This document shows, in pieces, positions 17,034 to 25,366 of a stretch of 64,000 nt of DNA; the stretch's first letter is position 1; each line of letters begins with the position of its first letter. Below the pieces are notes generated by a model. It was given only the letters and a program-made list of their open reading frames with translations. It was not told the DNA's origin and did no database searches. This stretch comes from Deltaproteobacteria bacterium UBA5329 (GTDB taxonomy: Bacteria; Desulfobacterota; Syntrophorhabdia; Syntrophorhabdales; Syntrophorhabdaceae). The stretch spans positions 1-64,000 of the forward strand of contig DHQV01000023.1 in the NCBI GenBank assembly GCA_002408185.1, given 5' to 3'. Both the position numbers and the translations under genes were made by a program.

Positions 17034-18746
17034 ATGGACTACAGCATAAAGATAGGCGGAGAGGCAGGGCAGGGGATTCAGACTATCGGCGATGTTCTCG
17101 CCAGGATCTTTGTACGCTCCGGCTATCATGTATTTACCAATCAGGATTACGAATCGCGGATACGCGGCGGCCACAATTTCTATCAGATACGGCTATCGGA
17201 TGTGCCTGTGCGGGCCCCGAAAAGAGGGCTGGACATCCTTATTGCCTTGGACAGGTCATCGGTTACCCTGCACCAGCCGGAGATGCGTGAAGAAGGGACT
17301 ATTATTTATGATTCCGCATTATTGAAGCATACCTTCGATGGGCCCCAATTTCTGGACATCCCCTTTCTCCGGCTGGCCATGGAAACCGGTGCAGCCAGGA
17401 TCGTGGCAAACACGGTCGCCACGGGTGCTGTTTTAGGAATGCTTGGTTTTTCGCTTCTGCCCCTGTTCGATATCATGGATGTCATTTTGGGGAGAAAAGA
17501 CGATCAAACCCGCCAACAGAACAGACTTTCCGCCATAGCCGGGCATGATTATGCTGTCAGCAATTGCAAACGTTGTGCATTTCCCCTCAAGCCCGCCGGC
17601 CCCCCAAGGATGCTCATTCCCGGTAGCGAGGCGATAGGGTTTGGCGCTCTTGCCGGAGGATGTCAGCTCTACAGTGCATATCCAATGACACCATCCACGG
17701 GCATTATGACGTATGTCGGAGGAAAGGCGAAGGACTACGGAGTAGTTGTGGAACAGGCGGAAGATGAGATCGCCGCGATCAACATGGCCCTTGGTGCATC
17801 CTATGCGGGTGTCCGGTCAATGACCGGGACATCTGGAGGCGGTTTCGCCCTTATGGTCGAAGGACTTTCGCTTGCAGCCATGACGGAGACCCCTGTTGTC
17901 ATTGCCCTTGCCCAACGACCGGGGCCAGCCACGGGGTTACCCACGCGGACGGAACAAGCCGACCTCTTTTTTGCTCTCTATGCCGGCCATGGTGAATTTC
18001 CCCGTATTGTATTTGCACCCGGAGACCCCCGGCAGGCCATCGAGCTAACCGTAAAAGCCTTTGACCTCACGCAAAAGTACCAGGTCCCCGCCATAATTAT
18101 GACAGACCAGTATCTCGCGGATAGCCAGTGGACATTTGACGGCGTATCCCTTGAGGGCCTGTCCCTGCACGATCACAGGGCAAGTGCGGAAGATATCGAC
18201 AGGCTTGACGAGTACATGCGGCATACTTTCACCGATACGGGAATGTCACCTTTTGCCATACCCGGAAAGACGAGGTACGTTGTCGTTACAGACAGCGATG
18301 AACACACCGAAGCGGGACATATTGTCGAAGATGCTCAGATACGCAGAAAGATGGTAGAGAAGCGGCTCTTCCGTAAGATCGAGAGTATCAGGAGGGAGAT
18401 CGGGCCGCCCGCCTATTTCGGTCCTGAGAATGCATCGACAATCCTCGTATCATGGGGCTCCACGTACGGCATTGTCAGGGAGGCAGCGGAAATACTGGCC
18501 TACAGACGGGTTGGAATGCTCCATTTCAGCGAGATATATCCCTTTCCCGGACGGGAAACATTCGATTATACAGACCTGCTCGACAGGGCCGACCGCAGGA
18601 TATGCATAGAAAACAATGCGACGTCCCAGTTCGCCCGGCTTCTCGAGGCGGAGGCCGGTTGCACGATCACTGACAGGATTACGCGGTATGACGGCAGACC
18701 TTGGCTGGTAGAGGAATTGGTGGAGGAATTACGTGGCAGAACTTGA
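17034..18746 (+). CDS. korA: 2-oxoacid:ferredoxin oxidoreductase, fused gamma-alpha subunit
   Basis: The 570-residue subunit combines the gamma domain (about 1-190: IGGEAGQGIQTIGDVLARI and NQDYESRIRGGHNF) with the alpha (pyrimidine-binding) domain (from about 195: GSEAIGFGALAGGCQLYSAY, YPMTPSTGIMTYV, VEQAEDEIAAINMALGASYA). With the beta subunit it converts a 2-oxoacid plus CoA and oxidised ferredoxin to the acyl-CoA and CO2, or the reverse. The gamma-alpha fusion with a separate beta is the arrangement of the 2-oxoglutarate/2-oxoacid class rather than the four-subunit pyruvate enzymes, but the substrate is not certain. GGAAGGG precedes ATG 17034, and the gene overlaps korB by 14 bases. Confidence 0.9.
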   Translation: MDYSIKIGGEAGQGIQTIGDVLARIFVRSGYHVFTNQDYESRIRGGHNFYQIRLSDVPVRAPKRGLDILIALDRSSVTLHQPEMREEGTIIYDSALLKHTFDGPQFLDIPFLRLAMETGAARIVANTVATGAVLGMLGFSLLPLFDIMDVILGRKDDQTRQQNRLSAIAGHDYAVSNCKRCAFPLKPAGPPRMLIPGSEAIGFGALAGGCQLYSAYPMTPSTGIMTYVGGKAKDYGVVVEQAEDEIAAINMALGASYAGVRSMTGTSGGGFALMVEGLSLAAMTETPVVIALAQRPGPATGLPTRTEQADLFFALYAGHGEFPRIVFAPGDPRQAIELTVKAFDLTQKYQVPAIIMTDQYLADSQWTFDGVSLEGLSLHDHRASAEDIDRLDEYMRHTFTDTGMSPFAIPGKTRYVVVTDSDEHTEAGHIVEDAQIRRKMVEKRLFRKIESIRREIGPPAYFGPENASTILVSWGSTYGIVREAAEILAYRRVGMLHFSEIYPFPGRETFDYTDLLDRADRRICIENNATSQFARLLEAEAGCTITDRITRYDGRPWLVEELVEELRGRT

Positions 18747-19596
18747 GAAATATCAGGGTGAGGTGCCTGCTTGGTGTCCCGGATGCGGTAATTTCCCGAT
18801 ACTGCGTGCCTTCAAGGAGGCGCTCACGGAGGAAAATATCGAACCCGGTCAGTTCTGCATCGTGTCAGGCATCGGGCAGGCGGGGAAATTTCCCCATTAT
18901 GTCCGGTGCAATACCTTCAACGGCCTTCACGGACGTTCACTTCCCGTAGCGACCGGGATCAAGCTTGCCAATCATAAGATGCTGGTCATGGCTTTCGGTG
19001 GAGACGGCGATATGTACGGCGAAGGTGGTAATCATCTCATCCATGCGATACGGAGAAACATAGGGGTCAAGCTTTTTGTTCACGATAATCAGATCTATGG
19101 TCTCACAAAAGGGCAGGCATCACCGACGAGTATGGAGGGTATGATAACGAAAAATCAGCCTTTCGGGGTCCTCTCCGAACAATTTAACCCCATAGCGATG
19201 GCGATTGCTCTCGACTGCGGATTTGTGGCAAGAGGGTATGCGGCAGACACGAAACACTTGACGGGTCTGATAAGAGAGGCTATCCGGTACCCCGGCTTTT
19301 CTCTCGTGGACATGTTCCAGCCATGCGTTACCTTCAACAAGGTCAACACGTATGAGTGGTACTCTCAAAGAGTTTACCACATAGAGGACGATCATGACCC
19401 GCGCGACAGGGCCCGGGCCTTCGTAAAGGCTCTCGAATGGGGCGACAGGATACCCATTGGCGTCATTTATCGTAATGACCGTCCCACTTTTGAGAGCCGG
19501 GTCGTCGTGCTCCGCGACAGGCCGCTCGTGGATGCTAGGCCCGAATGGGAAACGCTCAAAGAAAAATTGGCTGAAACTTTACGCGAATTCTATTAG
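18733..19596 (+). CDS. korB: 2-oxoacid:ferredoxin oxidoreductase, beta (TPP) subunit
   Basis: A 287-residue thiamine-diphosphate-binding subunit. The N-terminal WCPGCGNFPIL holds cysteines for a [4Fe-4S] cluster. GDGDMYGEGGNHLIHAIRRN is the TPP/Mg2+ motif (GDGD ... N), followed by VHDNQIYGLTKGQASPTS. The start overlaps korA by 14 bases, so the two are translated together. No separate ferredoxin-like delta subunit is adjacent. The electron acceptor is presumably a free ferredoxin encoded elsewhere, or the rubredoxin-containing protein 36 bases downstream. Confidence 0.92.
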   Translation: MAELEKYQGEVPAWCPGCGNFPILRAFKEALTEENIEPGQFCIVSGIGQAGKFPHYVRCNTFNGLHGRSLPVATGIKLANHKMLVMAFGGDGDMYGEGGNHLIHAIRRNIGVKLFVHDNQIYGLTKGQASPTSMEGMITKNQPFGVLSEQFNPIAMAIALDCGFVARGYAADTKHLTGLIREAIRYPGFSLVDMFQPCVTFNKVNTYEWYSQRVYHIEDDHDPRDRARAFVKALEWGDRIPIGVIYRNDRPTFESRVVVLRDRPLVDARPEWETLKEKLAETLREFY

Positions 19597-19632
19597 AATA
19601 CATATCCAGTTCAAATCAAAAAAGGAGGCGCG

Positions 19633-20322
19633 ATGAATCTCAAGGCTATTCAGAAGATCTGTTACGGAGTGTATATTATCAGTTCGAAGAAGGATGACAA
19701 GATAAACGGGCAGATAGCCAATACGGCCTTTCAGATCACGTCCGATCCGCCGACCCTGGCGATCAGCATCAACAAGCAGAACCTTACCCATCAATTCATA
19801 GAGTCGAGCAAAGTTTTCAGCGTATCGGTACTTTCAAAATTTGCTCCCATGACACTTATCGGGAAATTCGGGTTCAAATCTGGAAGGGATATCGATAAGT
19901 TTACGGATACAAAGTATAAAATGGGCAGAACCGGTGTTCCGATCGTTCTCGACAGCACTGTCAGTTTCTTAGAGTGCGAGGTCCTCAGCATGACGGATGT
20001 CGGGACACATACGATAATGATCGGTAAGGTGGTCGACTGTGATGTCTTAGGAGAGGGCGAACCGATGACGTACGCATATTATCATACGGTCAAGGGAGGA
20101 AAAGAGCCGAAGACCGCACCGACATACATCAAGGAAGAATCCATAAAACCTGCCCCTGAAGAGTCGGGAAAATATGTTTGTAATGTGTGCGGGTATATCT
20201 ACGATCCGGCTGCCGGGGACCCCGACAACGGGGTAAAACCCGGGACACGGTTCGATGATCTCCCGGACACGTGGGTCTGCCCGATATGCGGCGCACCGAA
20301 AAGTGAATTCACGAAGGAATAA
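19633..20322 (+). CDS. hrb: Flavin reductase-rubredoxin fusion (high-molecular-weight rubredoxin)
   Basis: A 229-residue two-domain protein. Residues 1-160 are a flavoredoxin-type FMN-binding domain ([40 protein letters not shown]). Residues 175-229 are a rubredoxin with two iron-binding knuckles ([12 protein letters not shown] and [13 protein letters not shown]). This matches Hrb of Moorella, which passes electrons from NAD(P)H to the type A flavoprotein for O2 or NO reduction. The partner type A flavoprotein (62172) and rubrerythrin (63437) are in the same window though 40 kb away. AAAGGAGGCG precedes ATG 19633. It follows korB by 36 bases and may be cotranscribed with it. Confidence 0.88.
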   Translation: MNLKAIQKICYGVYIISSKKDDKINGQIANTAFQITSDPPTLAISINKQNLTHQFIESSKVFSVSVLSKFAPMTLIGKFGFKSGRDIDKFTDTKYKMGRTGVPIVLDSTVSFLECEVLSMTDVGTHTIMIGKVVDCDVLGEGEPMTYAYYHTVKGGKEPKTAPTYIKEESIKPAPEESGKYVCNVCGYIYDPAAGDPDNGVKPGTRFDDLPDTWVCPICGAPKSEFTKE

Positions 20323-20340
20323 CAGGCGGGGATATCATTG

Positions 20341-21225
20341 ATGACGATACTACGGGAAACCAATTTTGAAACTCTCGGTGCACCGCGAAAAGGCAAGGTG
20401 AGGGACATCTATGAACTTGATGGTAAGTTGCTCATTGTGGCTACGGACAGGCTGTCGGCTTTTGATGTCGTTCTTCCGACCGGGATAGAAGACAAGGGCA
20501 AGGTCCTCACCAGACTTTCTCTTTTCTGGTTCGACCAGGTCAAGGATATAATTCCGAACCACATAATAGAAACGAATGTCGATAAGTATCCCGCAAGCCT
20601 CAAACAATATTCCGAGTCGCTCCGGGACAGGAGCATGCTAGTGAAGAAAGCGAAGGTTCTGCCAGTTGAGTGTGTCGTGAGGGGATACCTGGCAGGGTCT
20701 GGGTGGGCCGAGTATCAGCAGTCCGGCACGGTTTGCGGCATTAAACTGCCGGGGGGATTGAAGGAGTCCTCCAGGCTTGAAAAGCCTATCTTTACCCCCT
20801 CGACAAAGGCGGAAGAGGGCCACGACCTCAACATCTCGTTCGAGGAAGCGGTCAGGATAATCGGCGATGATTATGCGCGCCATTTAAAGGATTCCAGCAT
20901 TGCCATCTACGAAAAGGCGCGGGGCCTTGCAGAAACGAGAGGCATTATCGTTGCAGACACCAAGTTCGAGTTCGGTGTGATCGAAGGCGATGTCGTGCTC
21001 ATCGACGAAGTTTTGACCCCCGACTCTTCACGGTTCTGGTCGATCAAAGATTATGCCCCGGGGAAACCCCAGGATAGCTACGATAAACAGATAGTGCGCG
21101 ATTATCTCAATACCCTCGACTGGGGCAAGACATATCCTGGCCCCGAACTCCCCCCGGAGATCGCGAAGAAGGCCTCGGAGAGATATAAGGAGATTTATGC
21201 GATATTGACAGGAGAGAAGATATAG
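20341..21225 (+). CDS. purC: SAICAR synthase (phosphoribosylaminoimidazole-succinocarboxamide synthase)
   Basis: This 294-residue purine-biosynthesis enzyme joins aspartate to CAIR using ATP. Signatures are RKGKVRDIYELDGKLLIVAT near the N-terminus, the SAICAR synthetase pattern VECVVRGYLAGSGWAEYQ, and IVADTKFEFGV with VLIDEVLTPDSSRFW. The length is that of the long (yeast-like) PurC subfamily. ATG 20341 is preceded by an adjacent in-frame TTG; GGCGGGG lies upstream. No other pur gene is present. The stop codon TAG 21223-21225 overlaps the first unit of a heptamer repeat array. Confidence 0.95.
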   Translation: MTILRETNFETLGAPRKGKVRDIYELDGKLLIVATDRLSAFDVVLPTGIEDKGKVLTRLSLFWFDQVKDIIPNHIIETNVDKYPASLKQYSESLRDRSMLVKKAKVLPVECVVRGYLAGSGWAEYQQSGTVCGIKLPGGLKESSRLEKPIFTPSTKAEEGHDLNISFEEAVRIIGDDYARHLKDSSIAIYEKARGLAETRGIIVADTKFEFGVIEGDVVLIDEVLTPDSSRFWSIKDYAPGKPQDSYDKQIVRDYLNTLDWGKTYPGPELPPEIAKKASERYKEIYAILTGEKI

Positions 21226-21344
21226 TTCCAGGTTCCAAGTTCTAGGTTTAACTAAAAATGCCGCTGACCCACCGGATAGGGTTGACTGCCCTGCGAGATC
21301 GGAATCAATACAGGTTTATTTCTAATCCAGAACCTAGAACCTCC
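21224..21344. repeat. Facing heptamer arrays between purC and dctM
   Basis: Left array, from the purC stop: AGTTCCA GGTTCCA AGTTCTA GGTTTAA (21224-21251). Right array, ending one base before the dctM stop: AATCCAG AACCTAG AACCTCC (21324-21344), the inverse of the same unit. The 72-base spacer holds no gene. The pair forms a long imperfect inverted repeat between convergent genes, so it may also end transcription. Confidence 0.75.
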
Positions 21345-22652
21345 TCATTTCACAAGATTCGACAAGATCATCACCGTCCCGTACGGGAAGAGCATAAGTA
21401 GCGCAATGGCGATGATATAGGAGGGTATGTAGTAAAAGCTGCCTTTAAAGACTGTCCCGAGCGGGATATCTTTTGCCATCCCGGCAACGATATAGCAGCA
21501 CAGGCCGACGGGGGGCATAATGGCGCCCATTGTGGTCACGATGGTTATAACCTGCCCGAACCAGATCGGGTCATATCCCATCTGCATGACTATCGGGTAG
21601 AAGATAGGCAGCGAAACGAGCAGAAAGGCGAGGGCGTCCATAACACAGCCGCCGATGATGTAGCACAGTATAATGATCCAGAAGAGGGTCCAGTTCGGCA
21701 GGTTCAATGTAGATATCCACGATGCCGCCTCGAAGGGCAGACGGGTGACAGCGAGAAACCTTCCGAAGATCACGGCTCCAGCGACGATAATGAACACCAT
21801 TGCCGATATGCGGAGCGTATCCTTGATCGATGCAATAAACCCTTTCCATGACAATTTGCGCCTGATGATGCAGAGAACGAGGCCGAGGGCGCAACTGGCG
21901 GCTGCCGCTTCAGTTGCGGTAACCAAGCCAGTGAAAAGCGCGTACATGATGATCCCAAAAAGAAGCGAGATCTCGATCAGGTCGGGCAGGGCGCCGAAAC
22001 GTTCCCGCCACGTGCTCTTCGGGCCTTTTGGTCCCCAATCGGGGTGGCGCCAACAGATATAGAAGACCGTGGCGGCAATGAGAACCGTAAGAATAACACT
22101 GGGAATTACATTTCCAAAAAATAATTTTCCTATAGACTGCCCCGTATACAACCCATATATAACGAGGACAATGCTCGGAGGTATAAGAACGCCGAGCGTA
22201 GCTCCGGCGGCCACAGCTCCGGCGTTGAGTTCGGGCCTGTAATTGTATTTCTTCATCTCGGGTATAGCGACCGTGCTCATGGTCGCGGCGGTCGCGGAAT
22301 TCGATCCGCTGATGGCCGAGAAGATCGCGCAGGCCATGATCGTTGTTATTGCCAGGCCTCCGCGGTAATGGCCGAACCAGCGGTATGTTGCTGTATAGAG
22401 GCTGTTATTGTAGCCACCCCAGTGCGCGAATTCCCCGACTAGGATGAACATGGGGATGACGGTAAGCCCGTAGCTTGAGAAAATGTTCCACATATCCGCC
22501 CCGATCATCCCCAGGGCGGCCTTGAATGAGGTCACGTAAACCACGCCGGCAAACCCGACGATAGCCATCGTGAACGCTGCCGGAATCCTCAGGAGAAAAA
22601 GGATCCCGAACATTACGATAATGCCGACAATACCTGCGATCGGACCTTCCAT
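21345..22652 (-). CDS. dctM: TRAP transporter large permease DctM (second set)
   Basis: A 435-residue polytopic membrane protein with about 12 helices. Family motifs are ISGSNSATAATMSTVAIPEM, GATLGVLIPPSIVLVIYGLY and GLVTATEAAAASC. It overlaps dctQ by one base (TAATG). In contrast to the set at 4119-6896 there is no DctP gene nearby, so the periplasmic binding protein must be supplied from another locus. It belongs to the clade often annotated for C4-dicarboxylate or unknown organic acids, but the sequence does not give the substrate. Confidence 0.92.
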   Translation of the reverse strand: MEGPIAGIVGIIVMFGILFLLRIPAAFTMAIVGFAGVVYVTSFKAALGMIGADMWNIFSSYGLTVIPMFILVGEFAHWGGYNNSLYTATYRWFGHYRGGLAITTIMACAIFSAISGSNSATAATMSTVAIPEMKKYNYRPELNAGAVAAGATLGVLIPPSIVLVIYGLYTGQSIGKLFFGNVIPSVILTVLIAATVFYICWRHPDWGPKGPKSTWRERFGALPDLIEISLLFGIIMYALFTGLVTATEAAAASCALGLVLCIIRRKLSWKGFIASIKDTLRISAMVFIIVAGAVIFGRFLAVTRLPFEAASWISTLNLPNWTLFWIIILCYIIGGCVMDALAFLLVSLPIFYPIVMQMGYDPIWFGQVITIVTTMGAIMPPVGLCCYIVAGMAKDIPLGTVFKGSFYYIPSYIIAIALLMLFPYGTVMILSNLVK

Positions 22653-23137
22653 TATCTCACCTCCGCGCGGAGTACGAGTTTCAGGAGGTCTATAAACAAT
22701 GTCAGGGCAAGGGCAGCGAAACCAAAAGAAACAGCGAAAACGAACGGGTGATATACAATCTTGAGCGTTTCTGACAACTCACCCGATTGCATGATTTTCA
22801 TGCCGCATTCGTATACCTGCCAGGAAACGAAAACGAAAAATATCCCGCTTACCACGTAATTGAATCCTTCCAGGGTGTCCCGTGCTATTTTCGGGAATTT
22901 TTCGGTGAGTATATCGACGACGATATTACCCTTGTGTTTCTCGGTATACCCCAAGGCGAATGCTATAACGACCGCGCCGAGGAATGACACGACCTCATAC
23001 GCGCCGCGATACGGTGCATGGACCATCCTGAGGACGACATTTGTAGTTGCGACCGTCATGAGCGCGAGCACCGCGAAGCCGCCGATTACCATGAGAAGAC
23101 CGTTAAGCGCTGTGTTGAACCGTTCAAGGTATTTCAT
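22652..23137 (-). CDS. dctQ: TRAP transporter small permease DctQ (second set)
   Basis: A 161-residue, four-helix membrane protein. APYRGAYEVVSFLGAVVIAF matches the DctQ signature with an acidic residue after the aromatic/Arg stretch, and GYTEKHKGNIVVDIL is the typical loop to the third helix. It is the first gene of a two-gene unit with dctM. Its 328-base upstream region contains two palindromic hairpins and a T-run that could regulate read-through from pdxA. Confidence 0.88.
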   Translation of the reverse strand: MKYLERFNTALNGLLMVIGGFAVLALMTVATTNVVLRMVHAPYRGAYEVVSFLGAVVIAFALGYTEKHKGNIVVDILTEKFPKIARDTLEGFNYVVSGIFFVFVSWQVYECGMKIMQSGELSETLKIVYHPFVFAVSFGFAALALTLFIDLLKLVLRAEVR

Positions 23138-23242
23138 GCAATATCTCCTTAAGCGTCCAAAGACCGGGCACTTGTATTTCTTTTCGGGGCCGACAGCTTT
23201 CTATCCATTGAAACCCTCCATTGTGAATTTGAAAAGGTACAC

Positions 23243-23319
23243 AAAAAAAGGCCATGAGTTGCTATAACCCATGGCCTTTAAACAAGAAGGCCATGGACGG
23301 TGCGAAACCGTCCATGGCC
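23243..23319 (-). terminator. Tandem hairpins with T-run between pdxA and dctQ
   Basis: In minus-strand order, a perfect 13-bp hairpin (GGCCATGGACGGT, arms 23319-23307 and 23301-23289, loop TTCGC) is followed 18 bases later by an 11-bp hairpin with one mismatch (AACTCATGGCC arm) and then seven T (23249-23243). The second is a standard intrinsic terminator downstream of pdxA. Both stems contain GGCCATGG, so the arms can also pair with each other, as in attenuators. Apart from this the 328-base gap shows nothing recognisable. Confidence 0.7.
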
Positions 23320-23465
23320 GAACATTTACGGTCTCACACCTGTTATGTCCGCCACCACCAAGCCCATTTGAAATTTGCTATCTGATGTTTCAACATGTTT
23401 GACATGACGTGTTTTTAACATGAAATTGTTAGGAGTGTCAAAGGAAATTTACGGCAGGATAAATT

Positions 23466-24434
23466 CTATGCGGCCCTTTCGGCCATGGCACAAGCCGTTT
23501 TATAGGCCTCGATGAGGCTCGTCGGATCGGCGCGGCCCTGACCGGCGATGTCAAACCCCGTCCCATGGCCGGGCGATGTTCTCACGAACGGCAGGCCGAA
23601 CGTGATGTTCACGGTCCTTTCAAAATCAAGTGTCTTTACCGGAATAAGACCTTGATCATGGTACATCGCGATGTATGCATCGCAATCAATATTGTGGAAA
23701 AGAGAATCAGCCGGATAGGGGCCCAGGGCGCGTATCCCGATCGACCGGGCGCGGTCGATCGCGCGAACGATCACATCTTCTTCGTGGCCCATTATCCCCT
23801 GTTCGCCTGCGTGGGGATTGAGCCCGCAGACCTTGATGAGGGGCCTTCTCAGGGATAATCGTTGTTCAAGAGAACGGCAGGTGATGCGTATGCAGTCAAA
23901 AACACCCCGTTCGGTGACCCTGACCGGCACCTCGCCAAGAGGTATATGTATCGTTACTAGGCTTACGCGTAAATTCGGATTGGCGAGCATCATAACGCAA
24001 CTGTCGACCCCGCCAAAATGCGCCAGCATTTCGGTGTGCCCCGGAAATGGCACACCTGCCATGTTGAGCGATGATTTGCTTATGGGACAGGTTACAATGG
24101 CCGATGCCCGACCGGCGAACACAAGCTTGAGCGCCTCGATGATGTACTGGAATGAAGCGTGGCCACAACTGGCATCAGAAACCCCGGGGGTGGTCAGGGC
24201 AGTGACATGCGCACAGTCGAGGAATTCAACGTCACCGGCGCGGCCGTGGCCCGGCAATTTAAATGTGTACCGGGGGAGGGACGGCAGGAAGGTATAGACT
24301 CTGTCCAATGTCTGAGAGTCACCTACGATAAGCGGTATAGATCTTCCCGTGATCCGGGGAAGGGCTTTCAGAACGATCTCGGGGCCTATTCCGGCAGGGT
24401 CGCCTATCGTTACAGCAATCCGGTCGATCTTTAT
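23466..24434 (-). CDS. pdxA: 4-hydroxythreonine-4-phosphate dehydrogenase, non-canonical start
   Basis: This is an enzyme of pyridoxal-5'-phosphate synthesis (or one of its catabolic paralogues). GDPAGIGPEIVLKALP is at the very N-terminus, with ITCPISKSSLNMAG, GHTEMLAHFGG, LNPHAGEQGIMGHEE and YHDQGLIPVKTL downstream. The metal-binding histidines are present. The first ATG/TTG in frame would delete the GDPAG motif. Between the upstream in-frame stop and that motif there is no ATG, GTG or TTG. The best start is ATA 24434-24432, six bases after GAGGT and overlapping the surA-like stop (ATATAA), giving 322 residues, the normal length. It is the last gene of the mfd-ppiC-surA-pdxA series. Confidence 0.85.
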   Translation of the reverse strand: MKIDRIAVTIGDPAGIGPEIVLKALPRITGRSIPLIVGDSQTLDRVYTFLPSLPRYTFKLPGHGRAGDVEFLDCAHVTALTTPGVSDASCGHASFQYIIEALKLVFAGRASAIVTCPISKSSLNMAGVPFPGHTEMLAHFGGVDSCVMMLANPNLRVSLVTIHIPLGEVPVRVTERGVFDCIRITCRSLEQRLSLRRPLIKVCGLNPHAGEQGIMGHEEDVIVRAIDRARSIGIRALGPYPADSLFHNIDCDAYIAMYHDQGLIPVKTLDFERTVNITFGLPFVRTSPGHGTGFDIAGQGRADPTSLIEAYKTACAMAERAA

Positions 24435-25366
24435 ATCTTTACCTCGATGTATGATGACCTTTTGACCTTGTCGATATAGTCACGGTATCGCTTGTTCGAT
24501 TCTTCCATCATCATCCGCTCGCCGATCCCCTTTTTTACCTCTTCATACGGCAGGACCTGCGCCTGTTTGACCTCGATGAGCTTCAGTATATGCAGGCCGT
24601 AGGGTGTCGGGACGACAATGGAGAAAGAGCCCGGTTGAAGAGCCATGACAGCCTCTCTCAAGGTCGGGAGAAGGTCGCTTTTCTTGACGAACCCTATATC
24701 TCCCCCCTGCCGGGCGGAAGGATCGTCCGACACATTGCGTGCCACCTCGGCAAAAGGCGTACCGGTAGTCAGCTGTTTATAGGCCTTTTCGGCCCTCTCG
24801 CGAATATCTTTGTGCTGGCCGGATATAAATATCTGCTGGATGTGGAACTCTTCATCCATGAAATACTCTTGATGGCTGTCATAATAGCTCTTCAGCGCGT
24901 TCTCTGTAATATTGACCTCGGTGGACAGTACCCGCATGAGCAGCCGTGTTCTGAGTATATTCAGTTTTATGCCTTCCCTGAACTGCTCGTAGGTAACATT
25001 GTCTTTTCTCAGCTGTTCTTTGAGTTCGGCATCGGTGATGAGATTTTGTTTCTGAATCCCCTCTATAACTTTGCCAACTTCCTGGTCCGTTACAACAACA
25101 CCCATCCTTTTTGCCTGCTGCTTTATCAATACCCCTTCGACATATGCCTCCAGCTTTTGTTTGATCTGAAGGTTCCTGAAATATTCATCGATAGAGGTAT
25201 ATTTGGTTGTCTTTCTTTCAACTTTTACGAAGGCCTCGAAGTCCTTCATGGTGATAATGTCATCGTTGACGATCGCAATGACTCGGTCCACAACCTCAGC
25301 ATGGGTCGACATGCAGGTGATTGCGATAAATACTAATGTAATGATGATCTTTACTGTTCGTTTCAT
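24431..25366 (-). CDS. SurA-like periplasmic peptidyl-prolyl isomerase
   Basis: A 311-residue exported chaperone. A signal peptide (MKRTVKIIITLVFIAITCMS) is followed by a SurA N-terminal helical domain (VDRVIAIVNDDIITMKDFEA). One parvulin domain is at about 170-270 (FHIQQIFISGQHKDIRERAE, DDPSARQGGDIGFVKKSDL, PGSFSIVVPTPYGLHILKLI). SurA helps outer-membrane proteins fold on their way to the Bam complex. E. coli SurA has two parvulin domains, and this single-domain form is usual in Desulfobacterota. Its ATG overlaps the stop of the preceding isomerase lipoprotein by four bases, and its stop overlaps the proposed pdxA start. Confidence 0.88.
   Translation of the reverse strand: MKRTVKIIITLVFIAITCMSTHAEVVDRVIAIVNDDIITMKDFEAFVKVERKTTKYTSIDEYFRNLQIKQKLEAYVEGVLIKQQAKRMGVVVTDQEVGKVIEGIQKQNLITDAELKEQLRKDNVTYEQFREGIKLNILRTRLLMRVLSTEVNITENALKSYYDSHQEYFMDEEFHIQQIFISGQHKDIRERAEKAYKQLTTGTPFAEVARNVSDDPSARQGGDIGFVKKSDLLPTLREAVMALQPGSFSIVVPTPYGLHILKLIEVKQAQVLPYEEVKKGIGERMMMEESNKRYRDYIDKVKRSSYIEVKI

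Noticed and set aside
21224..21344. Possible CRISPR array
   Set aside because: Units are 7 bases with no regular spacers and no cas genes are in the window.
24590..25336. A 248-codon open frame opposite the SurA-like gene
   Set aside because: No start signal or similarity; the parvulin gene is well supported.
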